A stretch of 64,000 bases of DNA from Clostridium polyendosporum (GTDB lineage Bacteria > Bacillota > Clostridia > Clostridiales > Clostridiaceae): the NCBI RefSeq assembly GCF_018332455.1, contig NZ_BOPZ01000015.1, forward strand, positions 1-64,000. The letters run 5' to 3'. Below, in pieces: positions 52,916 through 61,877 of the stretch. The notes beneath the pieces were generated by a model. It was not told where the DNA came from, did no database searches, and was given only the letters and a program-made list of their open reading frames with translations. Position 1 is the stretch's first letter. Each line of letters begins with the position of its first letter. The translations under genes and the position numbers were made by a program.

Positions 52916-55900
52916 TTAAGGTTTATTTATCCAAGCTTTTATTAATGTTATAAGTATATCGTAGTCGATTGGCTTGGATATATAATCATTTGCACCAGCA
53001 GCCATGCATTTTTCTTTATCATCTTTTAGGGATTTTGCTGTAGTAGCTATAATTGGAATATGCTTTATTTTATCTATATTTCTTATCTCTATGATTGCTT
53101 CATACCCATTCATAACAGGCATCATTATGTCCATCAAAACTAAGTCTACAGGTTCCTTCTCAAGTTTTTCTAATGCTTCTTTTCCATTTTCAGCTTCTAT
53201 AATTTCTGCACCATAGTCTTCTAAGGCTGCAGCAAGTACAAATATGTTTCTTGGATCATCATCTACAATAAGTATCTTTTTATCATCTAGATTTAGTGCT
53301 CTGTCCTTATTAATTCTAGAAGTCATAATACTTTTATAATCCTTCTCATTTTTAACTGCATTTTTAACTTTGTGAAGTACTAAAGTCAGTTCATCTAACA
53401 GCCTTTCATCAGAGTTTGTAGTTTTAATAATTATGCTGTCTGCATATAATTTTAATTCTTTCTCTTGTTCTGCACTTATTTCCATACCTGTATAAATAAT
53501 AACAGGAGTACTTAAATTCTTTAGTTTTAACGATCTCTTAATTTCTTTTAATAAATCTATTCCCTTAATGTCTGGCAATCCTAAATCCAATAAAATTCCA
53601 TCAATTTCATGTTCATTTATAAGCTTAAGTCCTTCTGCACCACTATTTGATGTTAATACAGCAAAACCTATACCCTCAGAGATAGCTTTTATAGATTCAG
53701 ATAAGTTTTTATCATCTTCAATTATTAGCAAGTTTTTATGTTTTTTACTTTTTATCTCTTCAGTCTGTCCAGCTTCTATATTCTGCAGTTTATTGTTGGC
53801 AGTAGCTGCTATTTCTTCATTAGAGAAATCTTGTTCTAAAACCGTCAAAGGTAAAGATAAAGAGAAGGTACTTCCTATGTCAGGCTCACTTTCTACTTTG
53901 ATTTTTCCCTTCATAAGATCACAGAGCCTATTACTTATAGATAATCCTAGTCCTGTTCCTCCGTATTTTCTTGAGATAGAACCATCTGCTTGGTGAAACT
54001 CTTCAAAAATTATATCTAATTTATCTTTAGATATACCTATACCTGTATCTTTTACTGAGAACACTATGTTATTTTCACATTCTTCATCCCTTGCTATCTT
54101 AAGTTCTACAGAACCATCGTCTGTAAATTTAAATGCATTAGATAAAAAGTTTCTAAGAATTTGTGAAATTTTATCTTTATCACCATAGAGAGTATCTTTA
54201 AACTGGTCTTCCAATACAAACTGAATATTCTTTTCATTTGCAGTTCCATTAAACATTTCACTAAGTTCTTCTATAAGATTACTTGAATTAAAATATCTAT
54301 AGTTTAAATCTATTTTTCCAGCCTCAATTTTTGATAAATCTAAAATGTCATTTATCAATTGATGGAGATGATTTCCAGAGTTGTATATAACTTTAATTTT
54401 TTCTTGTACACTTTTCGTAATTTTATCTTTACTATTTCTAATTAAAAGATTAGACAATAATATAATAGAATTAAGTGGAGTTCTAAGCTCATGAGAAATA
54501 TTTGCTAAAAACTGAGACTTATATTTATTTGCCATCTCATAAGCTTCTGCTCGTTTCAAGATCTCTTGTCTAGATGCTTCTAATTCATCATTTTGAACAC
54601 TCAATAACCGTGCTTGTTCTTCCAACTGTAATTGGTGTTCCTCAAGTTGAGAGTTAGTTTGCTGCATCTCTTCACTTTGCTGCTCAAGTATTTGCTGCTG
54701 CTCTTCAAGCTGTGCATTAGTCTGTTGAAGTTCTTCAGTTTGAACTTGAAGTTGCCTTTGCTGTTCTTCTAATACTTCATTTGCACTTTTTAATTGGTTT
54801 GATATTTCCTGCGCCTTATTTGTTGCTTTTTCACTTGTGTCTAATAATTCCTTAATTTGTTCATTTTGAATTGCAGAATAAAGGTTTATAGAAATAGTAC
54901 TGGATATCACTTTTGTAAATTGCTGTTTTAAGTCATTAAAAAATTCAGAGGAAGATAACTCAATAACTCCATAGAGCTTCTCCTGATAAACTAATGGAAA
55001 AGCATAAACATTAAGTGGAGTTACATACATACTTGGAGTTTCTGATTTTCTTACATTTTCTAGAAGAATAGGCCTTCTTTCCAAAGCTGCTTGCCCACTT
55101 ATTCCATCGCCAAGTTCGCATATATTAGATTCTCTCTGTGCTTGTGTACGGGCAAAGGTGGAGTTTAAAATAAGCTTATTTTCCTTATGATCAAATGTAT
55201 AAAAAGCTCCATTTTCAGCATCTAATAATTTAGATAAAGTATTTATTGTATTTTGTGTTAATTCTTTTACAGACATGTTACCAGTCATCTCATTATTTAG
55301 GTAATTTCTGTTAGTGTTTATCCACAACTCAGTTTTTAATTTTTTTATTAGTATATTATAGTTTCTTGCCATATCAGCAAGTTCGCCTTTTTGAGTGATT
55401 TTATACTCTTCTAACTCGCCTGAACTTGTAATTTTAATCATATGATTTTTTAAATTGTTAACAGGAGTTAAAATGCTCATTATTATCAATATAAATAATA
55501 CTAAAAGTACACCTAATAAAATTAATAAAGTAAAAATTAAGGTTGTTCTTGCTGAAATTTGAAGTGCATTTGATTCTTCTATTAAATTGATTTCATTATC
55601 TGAAGAACTTAAATATATATTATTAAGATCAAGTTCAAATTGCTCAACAAAATCTGCACTTATCCCTTTAGAAATAGCTATTGCTTCATCTTTTTTGCCT
55701 GCTAGTATATATTTAATAATCTTATCCCTTTCTGGCTTCCACCATTTTGAATGAAGATTATTAGCGTCTTGCAAGTTTCTTTTAATATTAGAATCAGAGG
55801 AATTTTCTCCTATAGTATCTAAGTTTTTTTGCAACTCGCTTTCATATTGGGTAACTTTGTTTATCTCTTTTTGAATCTCATCATTATTTGATGATAAAAT

Positions 55901-56119
55901 TATATCCTTCATAGAACTGTTGATTTTAACCAAATTTACTTTTGCATTCACTGTAGCAGCGGAAACCTTTGATGATTGATTATATAAATTGTGAGTTACT
56001 TGTGCCAAGTTATTAAGCTTAAATAAAGCAAAGGTACCAAAGCCGATAAATGTTGTAATACAAACAAAAAACAATATAAGAAATCTTTGCTTTATGCTAA
56101 AATTTTTAAAAATATTCAT
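52916..56119 (-). CDS. Hybrid sensor kinase: 4HB-HAMP-GAF-HisKA-HATPase-REC-REC
   Basis: This 1067-residue membrane kinase has TM1 (about 10-32), a four-helix-bundle sensor domain of the MCP type (about 35-188), TM2 (about 190-217) and HAMP. A GAF domain (about 285-425) follows, then a Gln/Glu-rich coiled coil of about 100 residues. HisKA has FLANISHELRTPLNSI, and HATPase_c has NFLSNAFKF, DTGIGISKDK and GTGLGLS. Two receiver domains each have an acidic pocket and phospho-Asp (LLDLGLPD and LMDIMMPVMNG). The C-terminal half is nearly repeated in the partial copy at 63033. AAGGAGGA precedes the ATG. Confidence 0.93.
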   Translation of the reverse strand: MNIFKNFSIKQRFLILFFVCITTFIGFGTFALFKLNNLAQVTHNLYNQSSKVSAATVNAKVNLVKINSSMKDIILSSNNDEIQKEINKVTQYESELQKNLDTIGENSSDSNIKRNLQDANNLHSKWWKPERDKIIKYILAGKKDEAIAISKGISADFVEQFELDLNNIYLSSSDNEINLIEESNALQISARTTLIFTLLILLGVLLVLFILIIMSILTPVNNLKNHMIKITSSGELEEYKITQKGELADMARNYNILIKKLKTELWINTNRNYLNNEMTGNMSVKELTQNTINTLSKLLDAENGAFYTFDHKENKLILNSTFARTQAQRESNICELGDGISGQAALERRPILLENVRKSETPSMYVTPLNVYAFPLVYQEKLYGVIELSSSEFFNDLKQQFTKVISSTISINLYSAIQNEQIKELLDTSEKATNKAQEISNQLKSANEVLEEQQRQLQVQTEELQQTNAQLEEQQQILEQQSEEMQQTNSQLEEHQLQLEEQARLLSVQNDELEASRQEILKRAEAYEMANKYKSQFLANISHELRTPLNSIILLSNLLIRNSKDKITKSVQEKIKVIYNSGNHLHQLINDILDLSKIEAGKIDLNYRYFNSSNLIEELSEMFNGTANEKNIQFVLEDQFKDTLYGDKDKISQILRNFLSNAFKFTDDGSVELKIARDEECENNIVFSVKDTGIGISKDKLDIIFEEFHQADGSISRKYGGTGLGLSISNRLCDLMKGKIKVESEPDIGSTFSLSLPLTVLEQDFSNEEIAATANNKLQNIEAGQTEEIKSKKHKNLLIIEDDKNLSESIKAISEGIGFAVLTSNSGAEGLKLINEHEIDGILLDLGLPDIKGIDLLKEIKRSLKLKNLSTPVIIYTGMEISAEQEKELKLYADSIIIKTTNSDERLLDELTLVLHKVKNAVKNEKDYKSIMTSRINKDRALNLDDKKILIVDDDPRNIFVLAAALEDYGAEIIEAENGKEALEKLEKEPVDLVLMDIMMPVMNGYEAIIEIRNIDKIKHIPIIATTAKSLKDDKEKCMAAGANDYISKPIDYDILITLIKAWINKP

Positions 56120-56126
56120 GAAATCC

Positions 56127-56200
56127 TCCTTAAAAGTAGATATGAGAAAATTTCTATATCAATTTTCACAATTACGTTACTGTTGTTTGTCTTGAAAAAT
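56127..56200 (-). pseudogene. Remnant of a kinase C-terminus
   Basis: Read on the minus strand, the sequence encodes something like VIVKIDIEIFSYLL, which equals the end of the kinase at 57353 (VIQKIDIEFSDIYF) after a one-base insertion. It lies between the sugar-binding lipoprotein gene and the hybrid kinase, so another kinase copy was once here. No start or frame remains. Confidence 0.5.
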
Positions 56201-56278
56201 CCTACACCTGAGTCTTTGACTTAAAGTAATTATGCTTACAAATATATTTCCTCTCTGTAAAGTTAATTGGGGTTAATA

Positions 56279-57250
56279 TTAATTAGCTTTCCATTTACCC
56301 CATTTATCTATATATTTGTCCGCATCTTCTGGAGTAACTAATTCATTTTGCCAAATTACTCTTTTCTCTACACTTTCACCCTTAGCTACTTTAACTGCAG
56401 TTTCTATAGCACATTTAGCCTGGCCTGCTCCATCTTGGAATACTGTAACAGCTAATCTACCACTTTTTAAATAATCAAGAGCGTCAGGAGTAGTATCTAT
56501 ACCACCTACAGTTATCTTGCCAAGTTTTCCAGCTGCCTCTATAGCTTTTAATGCTCCTATTGCCATTTCATCGTTGTTGGCAACTACAACATCAATCTGT
56601 TTACCAGATTCAAGCCAGTTTTGCATTAGAGCCATACCTCTAGCTCTATTCCAATCAGCTGGTTGCATCGCAACAATTTTCATGTCAGGATATTTTGCTA
56701 TTACTTCATGGTAAGCTTCAGTTCTCAATCTCTGTGCTTCGTTATCCATCCTTCCCATAATAATTACAACGTTACCTTTAAAATTCATTTTCTTTGCAAG
56801 GTATTCCATTTCCAATATACCAGACTGTTTTGAGTCTGAATCTATATAAGATGCTGCATCATTTTGGATTTGAAATGGCTCATTAAGGCTGATGATTGGA
56901 ACCTTAGCTGCCTTAGCTTTGTCGGTTATTGGCTTTGATGAATTTGTATCAACTGGATTAACAATTATTGCATCTGCTCCCTCAGATATGAAGTTTTCAA
57001 CCTGTGCTAACTGTATATTAGAATCACCTTTTGAGTCAACAAATACCACTTCAACATCATTTAAAGATTTGGAGTAATTCTTCATTTCATTAAGCATATA
57101 AGACAGAAATTTATCATTTATATTAGCAATACAAACACCAATCCTAATCTTTTTCGAAATTTTTAGTGTGTTGTTTGTTTTCTGTACACATCCAGTAAAT
57201 AAACACATTGTCATAACAGTAATAAGTGTCATTGATAAAAATTTTTTCAT
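56279..57250 (-). CDS. Sugar-binding (RbsB/MglB-like) lipoprotein, unit 3
   Basis: The 323-residue protein has a lipoprotein signal ending LFTGC (Cys21) and a periplasmic-binding-protein type I fold: KIRIGVCIANINDKFLS, ADAIIVNPVD, VPIISLNEPF, AYIDSDSKQSG, DVVVANNDEMAIGALKAIEAAG and ITVGGIDTTPDALDYL. No permease or ATPase gene is near. It is enclosed by kinase genes, so it is likely the ligand receptor for a kinase rather than part of a transporter. Two copies exist, with 321 and 323 residues. GAGGGGGA precedes the ATG. Confidence 0.88.
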   Translation of the reverse strand: MKKFLSMTLITVMTMCLFTGCVQKTNNTLKISKKIRIGVCIANINDKFLSYMLNEMKNYSKSLNDVEVVFVDSKGDSNIQLAQVENFISEGADAIIVNPVDTNSSKPITDKAKAAKVPIISLNEPFQIQNDAASYIDSDSKQSGILEMEYLAKKMNFKGNVVIIMGRMDNEAQRLRTEAYHEVIAKYPDMKIVAMQPADWNRARGMALMQNWLESGKQIDVVVANNDEMAIGALKAIEAAGKLGKITVGGIDTTPDALDYLKSGRLAVTVFQDGAGQAKCAIETAVKVAKGESVEKRVIWQNELVTPEDADKYIDKWGKWKAN

Positions 57251-57352
57251 TAGGTTTATCCCCCTCGTATAATTTAGTAGTAATAATGCCAGTGTTTATG
57301 GATTTATCTTTGGTTTTATCTAGTTACTACTTGATGATAAAATCCTCTTAAG

Positions 57353-58615
57353 TTAAAAGTAGATATCTGAAAATTCTATGTCAATTTTTTGAATTACGCT
57401 GCTGCTGTTATTCATGGAACATTTTTCTGTATTGTATTCTTCATTTGCTTCATTAATAGGAAGTCGAACAGTAAACTCGCTTCCTTTTAGATATTCACTT
57501 TCAACCTGAACGCTTCCACCATGCATTTCCACTAAAGACTGCACAAGGCTGAGTCCAATACCACTGCCTTCGCTACTTCTTGTAAGAAGGTTGTCTACTT
57601 GTTTAAATCTTTCAAAAATCAGCTGTTGTTTATCTTCAGAAATGCCAATACCTGTATCTTTCACTAGGATTTCAATTGAGTTATCTGATGTATGTATATT
57701 TACAAATATATTTCCATCTTGAGGAGTGAACTTTATAGCATTAGATAGAAGATTCAGCACAATTCTTTCAATAGCATCTAAATCACAAGAAAGCATCACT
57801 TCTTCAACATCTGTATCAAATATTACCTCAATGTTTTTTAATGCCGCATATTCTACTACAGAAGTTACAATAGCTTCAACTACCTCAATAATGTTACAGG
57901 TTGATATGTTAAGAGCAAAGTTACCTGAATCTATTTTTGTAATATCTATTAGGTTGTTAACTAATCTTATAAGCCTATAGCAATTTTGAGTTTGTATTTT
58001 GGTTTTTGATTTTATTTTTTTCCTGTCTAAAATTTTATCATTTTTAAGGTAATGTTTTATTATTTGTGTTGATCCAAGCAGAATATTCAGAGGTGTTCTA
58101 AGCTCATGAGATATATTTGCAAGAAACATATTTTTAGCCTCATTCGCTGTTTCAGCTGCTTCTTTAGCTCTTCTTAATTCATTAGTTTGCTTTTGTAAAA
58201 GTAAGTTCATAGTTCTTTCTTTTTCAATAAGCCTTAAATATACATTTATTCTATTTATAAGTAAGAAGTCATCAATAGGTTTTGTAAGATAATCTACCGC
58301 CCCTATTTCAAAACCTCTTCTCTTAAAATCCTCAGTTATATAGGCTCCGGTTAAAAATACAATAGGTATATGTTCAGTTTTCTTTCTACTCTTTATAATC
58401 TTTGCTAGATCAAAACCATTCATATCTCTTTTCATCTGAACATCTAAAATAATTAAATCTACGGGATGTTTTATAAGCTCTTGCAGCGCTTTTGTAGGAG
58501 TATCTGCAAGTACAACATTTGCTTTTATATACTCTTGTATAAGAGCTTTTACTGTAAATAAATTATTTTGATTATCATCAACTACTAAGATCGTATATAA
58601 ATTACTTATCGGCAT
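57353..58615 (-). CDS. Response regulator-histidine kinase (REC-HisKA-HATPase), unit 3
   Basis: The 420-residue soluble protein has REC at 5-125 (VVDDNQNN; phospho-Asp in LIILDVQMKRDMNG; FLTGAY; YLTKPID), a coiled linker, HisKA with MFLANISHELRTPLN and HATPase_c with NLLSNAIKF, DTGIGISED and GSGIGLSLVQSLVEMHGG. It lacks sensor and membrane segments, so it probably receives phosphate from or passes it to the hybrid kinase. Its end IDIEFSDIYF is shared with the kinase at 14219. GAGG precedes the ATG; the first gene of unit 3. Confidence 0.92.
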   Translation of the reverse strand: MPISNLYTILVVDDNQNNLFTVKALIQEYIKANVVLADTPTKALQELIKHPVDLIILDVQMKRDMNGFDLAKIIKSRKKTEHIPIVFLTGAYITEDFKRRGFEIGAVDYLTKPIDDFLLINRINVYLRLIEKERTMNLLLQKQTNELRRAKEAAETANEAKNMFLANISHELRTPLNILLGSTQIIKHYLKNDKILDRKKIKSKTKIQTQNCYRLIRLVNNLIDITKIDSGNFALNISTCNIIEVVEAIVTSVVEYAALKNIEVIFDTDVEEVMLSCDLDAIERIVLNLLSNAIKFTPQDGNIFVNIHTSDNSIEILVKDTGIGISEDKQQLIFERFKQVDNLLTRSSEGSGIGLSLVQSLVEMHGGSVQVESEYLKGSEFTVRLPINEANEEYNTEKCSMNNSSSVIQKIDIEFSDIYF

Positions 58616-59252
58616 GCTTGAAACCTCACTTTAAATTCTTTAAATATAGGTTTTATTAAATAATAGTAACTTGTGAAAAAATAATCATTTTGTTGCTTTA
58701 TTCTCGAGTTATAGCATAAAATTTATAATAAAAAAATTTATACTTTAAAACTATCGCGTTTTGTAAGTCAATTGTTATAGTAAAATTCTCAAATAAAGAA
58801 CCCTGACAATATGTGACACCCTGTCATTAGAAACAATCACGAATCCAAAATAGGAGACAGTCATATATGCTAGAGTTTAATTAATATTATAATACCTAAA
58901 TAAATAACTTTAAAGGGTTTTTTTTGCCATTTTGGTAATTATTGATTATATTTGATTGAAAATCGTTTGAAAAATACTAAAAACATGCTTAAATGAGCAT
59001 GTTTTTAACTATATATAATTGTTGCTGATGTAGTTGATGGAGTACTAATATAGGAGCTAGCACTATAAATAAAAGCTCTGTTAGTGAATTAAGTTGGTTT
59101 ATAATTTTTTAAGGTAGGGTAGAGTAATCTTAATAATATAAACTATTATCTTAAATAATATTATCGTAAATGAAAACAAATCTTTAAAAGAATCAACATT
59201 TTTATTATAAAAAGAGCAGCTAAAATAAGAATCATCTAATAAACATTTACAG
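58548..59252. repeat. Upstream region of unit 3, duplicated at 61113-61735
   Basis: Apart from a stretch of about 84 bases (about 58948-59031, containing AAAACATGCTTAAATGAGCATGTTTT) that is absent from the other copy, the sequence matches 61113-61735 nearly base for base. It includes the first codons of the RR-kinase and the palindrome TGACACCCTGTCA at 58814-58826. It marks the left boundary of the repeated unit. Confidence 0.8.
58814..58826 (-). promoter_or_regulatory. Palindromic operator candidate upstream of unit 3
   Basis: TGACA-CCC-TGTCA lies about 200 bases upstream of the RR-kinase start. The duplicate at 61377-61389 keeps both arms while the centre differs (CTC), which suggests selection on the arms. 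Binding protein unknown; none of the module's regulators has a DNA-binding domain. Confidence 0.45.
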
Positions 59253-59263
59253 GGAGTGGTATA

Positions 59264-59347
59264 ATGCCAGTAGTAAAATCAGTAAAAACCTTGGCCCCTG
59301 CCCTAAAAAGATTCATAAATCATTCAGCACTATTAGCTAAAACTTGA
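59264..59347 (+). CDS. Candidate 27-residue peptide
   Basis: ATG follows AGGGAGTGG at good spacing and encodes a basic, amphipathic peptide (MPVVKSVKTLAPALKRFINH, then SALLAKT). It points away from the adjacent unit 3 genes, starts just where the duplicated sequence ends, and is not present in the other copy. A long inverted repeat with arms ATAGTGG and CCACTAT (59561-59609) may be its terminator. Nothing else shows that it is expressed. Confidence 0.35.
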   Translation: MPVVKSVKTLAPALKRFINHSALLAKT

Positions 59348-59770
59348 AAAAATGTTGTCATACTTAGTAATAATAATTACTATTACTTGAGTGCTCACCG
59401 TTTAGGTTTGTTACCCCTTACACTACTACTTGTAAGGAACATCCTTACCTTACAATCTTATTGTATACTACAACAATAAACAGATTAATACATATATTTT
59501 CATCATTGGCGTGAAAAAAATGATTTATCATAAATATTGAATCATAAAACAAACAAAAAATAGTGGCATTAATTTTCTGTTTTTGTAAACGAAATTAAAA
59601 CCACTATAATTTATATTATATAACAACTGAAATGCTCTATTTATACGACTTATTTATCGTTATAACTCAAATGTATAACAAGTTTATAAATTAATTAGTA
59701 CACACTTTTTCACTACGAATGTGAAAAATATGAATTATTTAAAGGATTAATTAAAAACGATATTAATACT

Positions 59771-59899
59771 TTAAAACTTCTTTTTTATAACAAAAGTAAT
59801 AACAGATGCGATAATTTCCAGAACTAGGAGATATATAGGCATTATCCAAGGATAATGTATCATTACTTGTGACTTCCACGGAAATAAAAATTTATCCAT
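59771..59899 (-). CDS. Possible 42-residue membrane peptide or remnant
   Basis: A frame on the minus strand (MDKFLFPWKSQVMIHYPW, then IMPIYLLVLEIIASV) has a hydrophobic helix and a Lys-rich end, like the last part of a membrane protein. No ribosome site is visible. The rest of 59348-59910 shows an inverted repeat at 59561-59609 and AT-rich sequence only. Confidence 0.25.
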   Translation of the reverse strand: MDKFLFPWKSQVMIHYPWIMPIYLLVLEIIASVITFVIKKKF

Positions 59900-59910
59900 A
59901 ATAAATAAAA

Positions 59911-60011
59911 CATAAAGCAAATGGGGGAGTGATTGAACCCATTTGCTTTATACTTAAATATTTTTTATAAATTTTGTTTTTTTATAATACTTAGAAAAAT
60001 ATTGTTGTCCA
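59911..60011 (-). pseudogene. Unit 2 terminator and remnant of the cheR 3' end
   Basis: The hairpin CATAAAGCAAATGGG/CCCATTTGCTTTAT (59911-59951) is the unit terminator. The bases 59952-60011 match the last 60 bases of the intact cheR and its downstream flank (61872-61935), so the hybrid kinase and most of cheR were deleted between the lipoprotein gene and this point. Confidence 0.7.
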
Positions 60012-60977
60012 TTATTTTTTATTTTTCCATTTAGCCATATATTTGTCCGCATCTTCTGGAGTAACTAATTCATTTTGTACAATTATTATTTTGTCTACAT
60101 TTTCACCCTTAGCTACTTTAACTGCAGTATCTATACTATATTTACTTAGTTTTGTTGCATCCTGGAATGATGTAACAGCTAATTTACCACTCTTTAAATA
60201 ATCAAGAGCATCTGGAGTAGCATCTATACCACCTACAGATATCTTGTCAAGTTTTCCTGCTGCTTCTATAGCTTTTAATGCTCCTATTGCCATTTCATCG
60301 TTGTTGGAAGCTACTGCATCAATCTCTTTGCCAGATTCAAGCCAGGTTTCCATTAGAGCCATACCTCTAGCTCTATCCCACTCAGCTGTTTGCGCCCCAA
60401 TAAGTTTCATGTCAGGATATTTTGCTATTACTTCATGATAAGCTTCAGTTCTCAATCTCTGTGCGCTATCTTCTATTGGTCCCATTATAATTGCAACGTT
60501 ACCCTTAAAATTCATTTTCTTTGCAAGGTATTCCATTTCCAATTTACCAGCCTGTTTTGAGTCTGGAGCTATATGACATGCTGCATCATTTTCATTTGCA
60601 AATGGAACCATCATGCTGATGATTGGAATGTTAGCTGCTTTAGCTTTGTCAGTTATTGGTTTTGATGAATCTGTATAAACTGGGTTAACAACTATTGCAT
60701 CTACTCCCTGAGATATGAAGTTTTCAACCTGTGACAATTGTGTATTAGAATTTAGTTTTGCGTCAGCAAATACCACTTCAACATCATTTAAAGATTTGGA
60801 GTAATTCTTCATTTCATTAAGCAAATAAGACCCGTATTTGTTATTAAAATTAGCCATAGAAATACCAATCTTAATCTTTTTGGTAGCTTTTGATGTGTAG
60901 TTTATTTTCTGTGTGCATCCAGTAAACAAACACATTGTCATAACAGTAATAAGTACCATTGATAAAATTTTTTTCAT
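60012..60977 (-). CDS. Sugar-binding lipoprotein, unit 2
   Basis: The 321-residue paralogue of the gene at 56279 has the same lipobox (LFTGC) and fold. Many changes lie around the ligand cleft: MVPFANENDAACHIAPD against LNEPFQIQNDAASYIDSD, and DATKLSKYSID against DGAGQAKCAIE. The two copies may therefore bind different ligands. Its 3' end joins the cheR remnant. The upstream RR-kinase is truncated, so only this gene is intact in unit 2. Confidence 0.88.
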   Translation of the reverse strand: MKKILSMVLITVMTMCLFTGCTQKINYTSKATKKIKIGISMANFNNKYGSYLLNEMKNYSKSLNDVEVVFADAKLNSNTQLSQVENFISQGVDAIVVNPVYTDSSKPITDKAKAANIPIISMMVPFANENDAACHIAPDSKQAGKLEMEYLAKKMNFKGNVAIIMGPIEDSAQRLRTEAYHEVIAKYPDMKLIGAQTAEWDRARGMALMETWLESGKEIDAVASNNDEMAIGALKAIEAAGKLDKISVGGIDATPDALDYLKSGKLAVTSFQDATKLSKYSIDTAVKVAKGENVDKIIIVQNELVTPEDADKYMAKWKNKK

Positions 60978-60982
60978 TAGTT

Positions 60983-61180
60983 TTACCCCCTCGCAAATTT
61001 GGTAGTAATAAGACCAGTGGCTATGGATTCATCTTCGCTTGCATCTTTATAAGCTCTTGCAGGAGTACCTGCAAGTACAACATTGGCCTTTATATATTCT
61101 TGTATAAGAGCTTTTACTGTAAATAAATTATTTTGATTATCATCAACTACTAAGATCGTATATAAATTACTTATCGGCAT
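60983..61180 (-). pseudogene. Truncated RR-kinase, unit 2
   Basis: The first about 43 residues are the same as those of the gene at 57353 (MPISNLYTILVVDDNQNNLF and on). The frame then jumps into the leader of the lipoprotein gene, giving a foreign tail DESIATGLITTKFARG. About 1.1 kb of REC-HisKA-HATPase is missing. The phospho-Asp is lost, so it is non-functional. Confidence 0.85.
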
Positions 61181-61735
61181 GCTTGAAACCTCGCTTTAGA
61201 TTCTTTAAATATAGATTTTGTTAAATGATGGTAATTTGTAAAAAATAACCATTTTTTACTTTATTCTCGAGTTGTAGCATAAAATTTATAATAAAAAAAC
61301 TTATACTTTAAAACTATCGCGTTTTGTAAGTTAATTGTTATAGTAAAATTCGCAAATAAAGAACCCTGGCAATATGTGACACTCTGTCATTAGAAACAAT
61401 CACAGATTCAAAATAGTAGACAGTCATATATGCTAGAGTTTAATTAATATTATAATACCTAAATAAATAATTTTAAAGATTTTTTTCTGCAATTTTGGTA
61501 ATTGTTGCTGATGTAGTTGATGGAGTACTAATATAGGAGCTATCACTATAAATAAAAGCTCTGTTAGTGAATTAAGTTGGTTTATAATTTTTTAAGGTAG
61601 GGTAGAGTAGTCTTAATAATATAAACTATTATCTTAAATAATATTATCGCAAATGAAAACAAATTTTTAAAAAAATCAACATTTTATTATAAAAAGAGTG
61701 GCTAAAATAAGAATTATCCAATAAACATTTATAGT
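61113..61735. repeat. Upstream region of unit 2, duplicate of 58548-59252
   Basis: This is a near-identical copy of the unit 3 upstream region without its extra 84 bases. It includes the palindrome TGACACTCTGTCA (61377-61389). The tail 61736-61828 is unique and carries no gene. Confidence 0.8.
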
Positions 61736-61828
61736 AAAAAGAATAATATTCTTAAAGAAATATTCTGAACTTACTAGAGAACGAATCACAGCGATAAGCT
61801 AATGCCAGTATAATATTAGTATAAATAA

Positions 61829-61871
61829 AACATAAAGCAAATGGGGGAGTGATTCAGCCCATTTGCTTTAT
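61829..61871 (-). terminator. Terminator of unit 1
   Basis: ACATAAAGCAAATGGG pairs with CCCATTTGCTTTATG; on the minus strand TTTTATTT follows. It lies seven bases after the intact cheR. Confidence 0.85.
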
Positions 61872-61877
61872 GCTTAG

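Noticed and set aside
59381-59480. 30-codon hydrophobic frame (TTG start) downstream of the small peptide
   Set aside because: No ribosome site and no recognisable features; likely chance.
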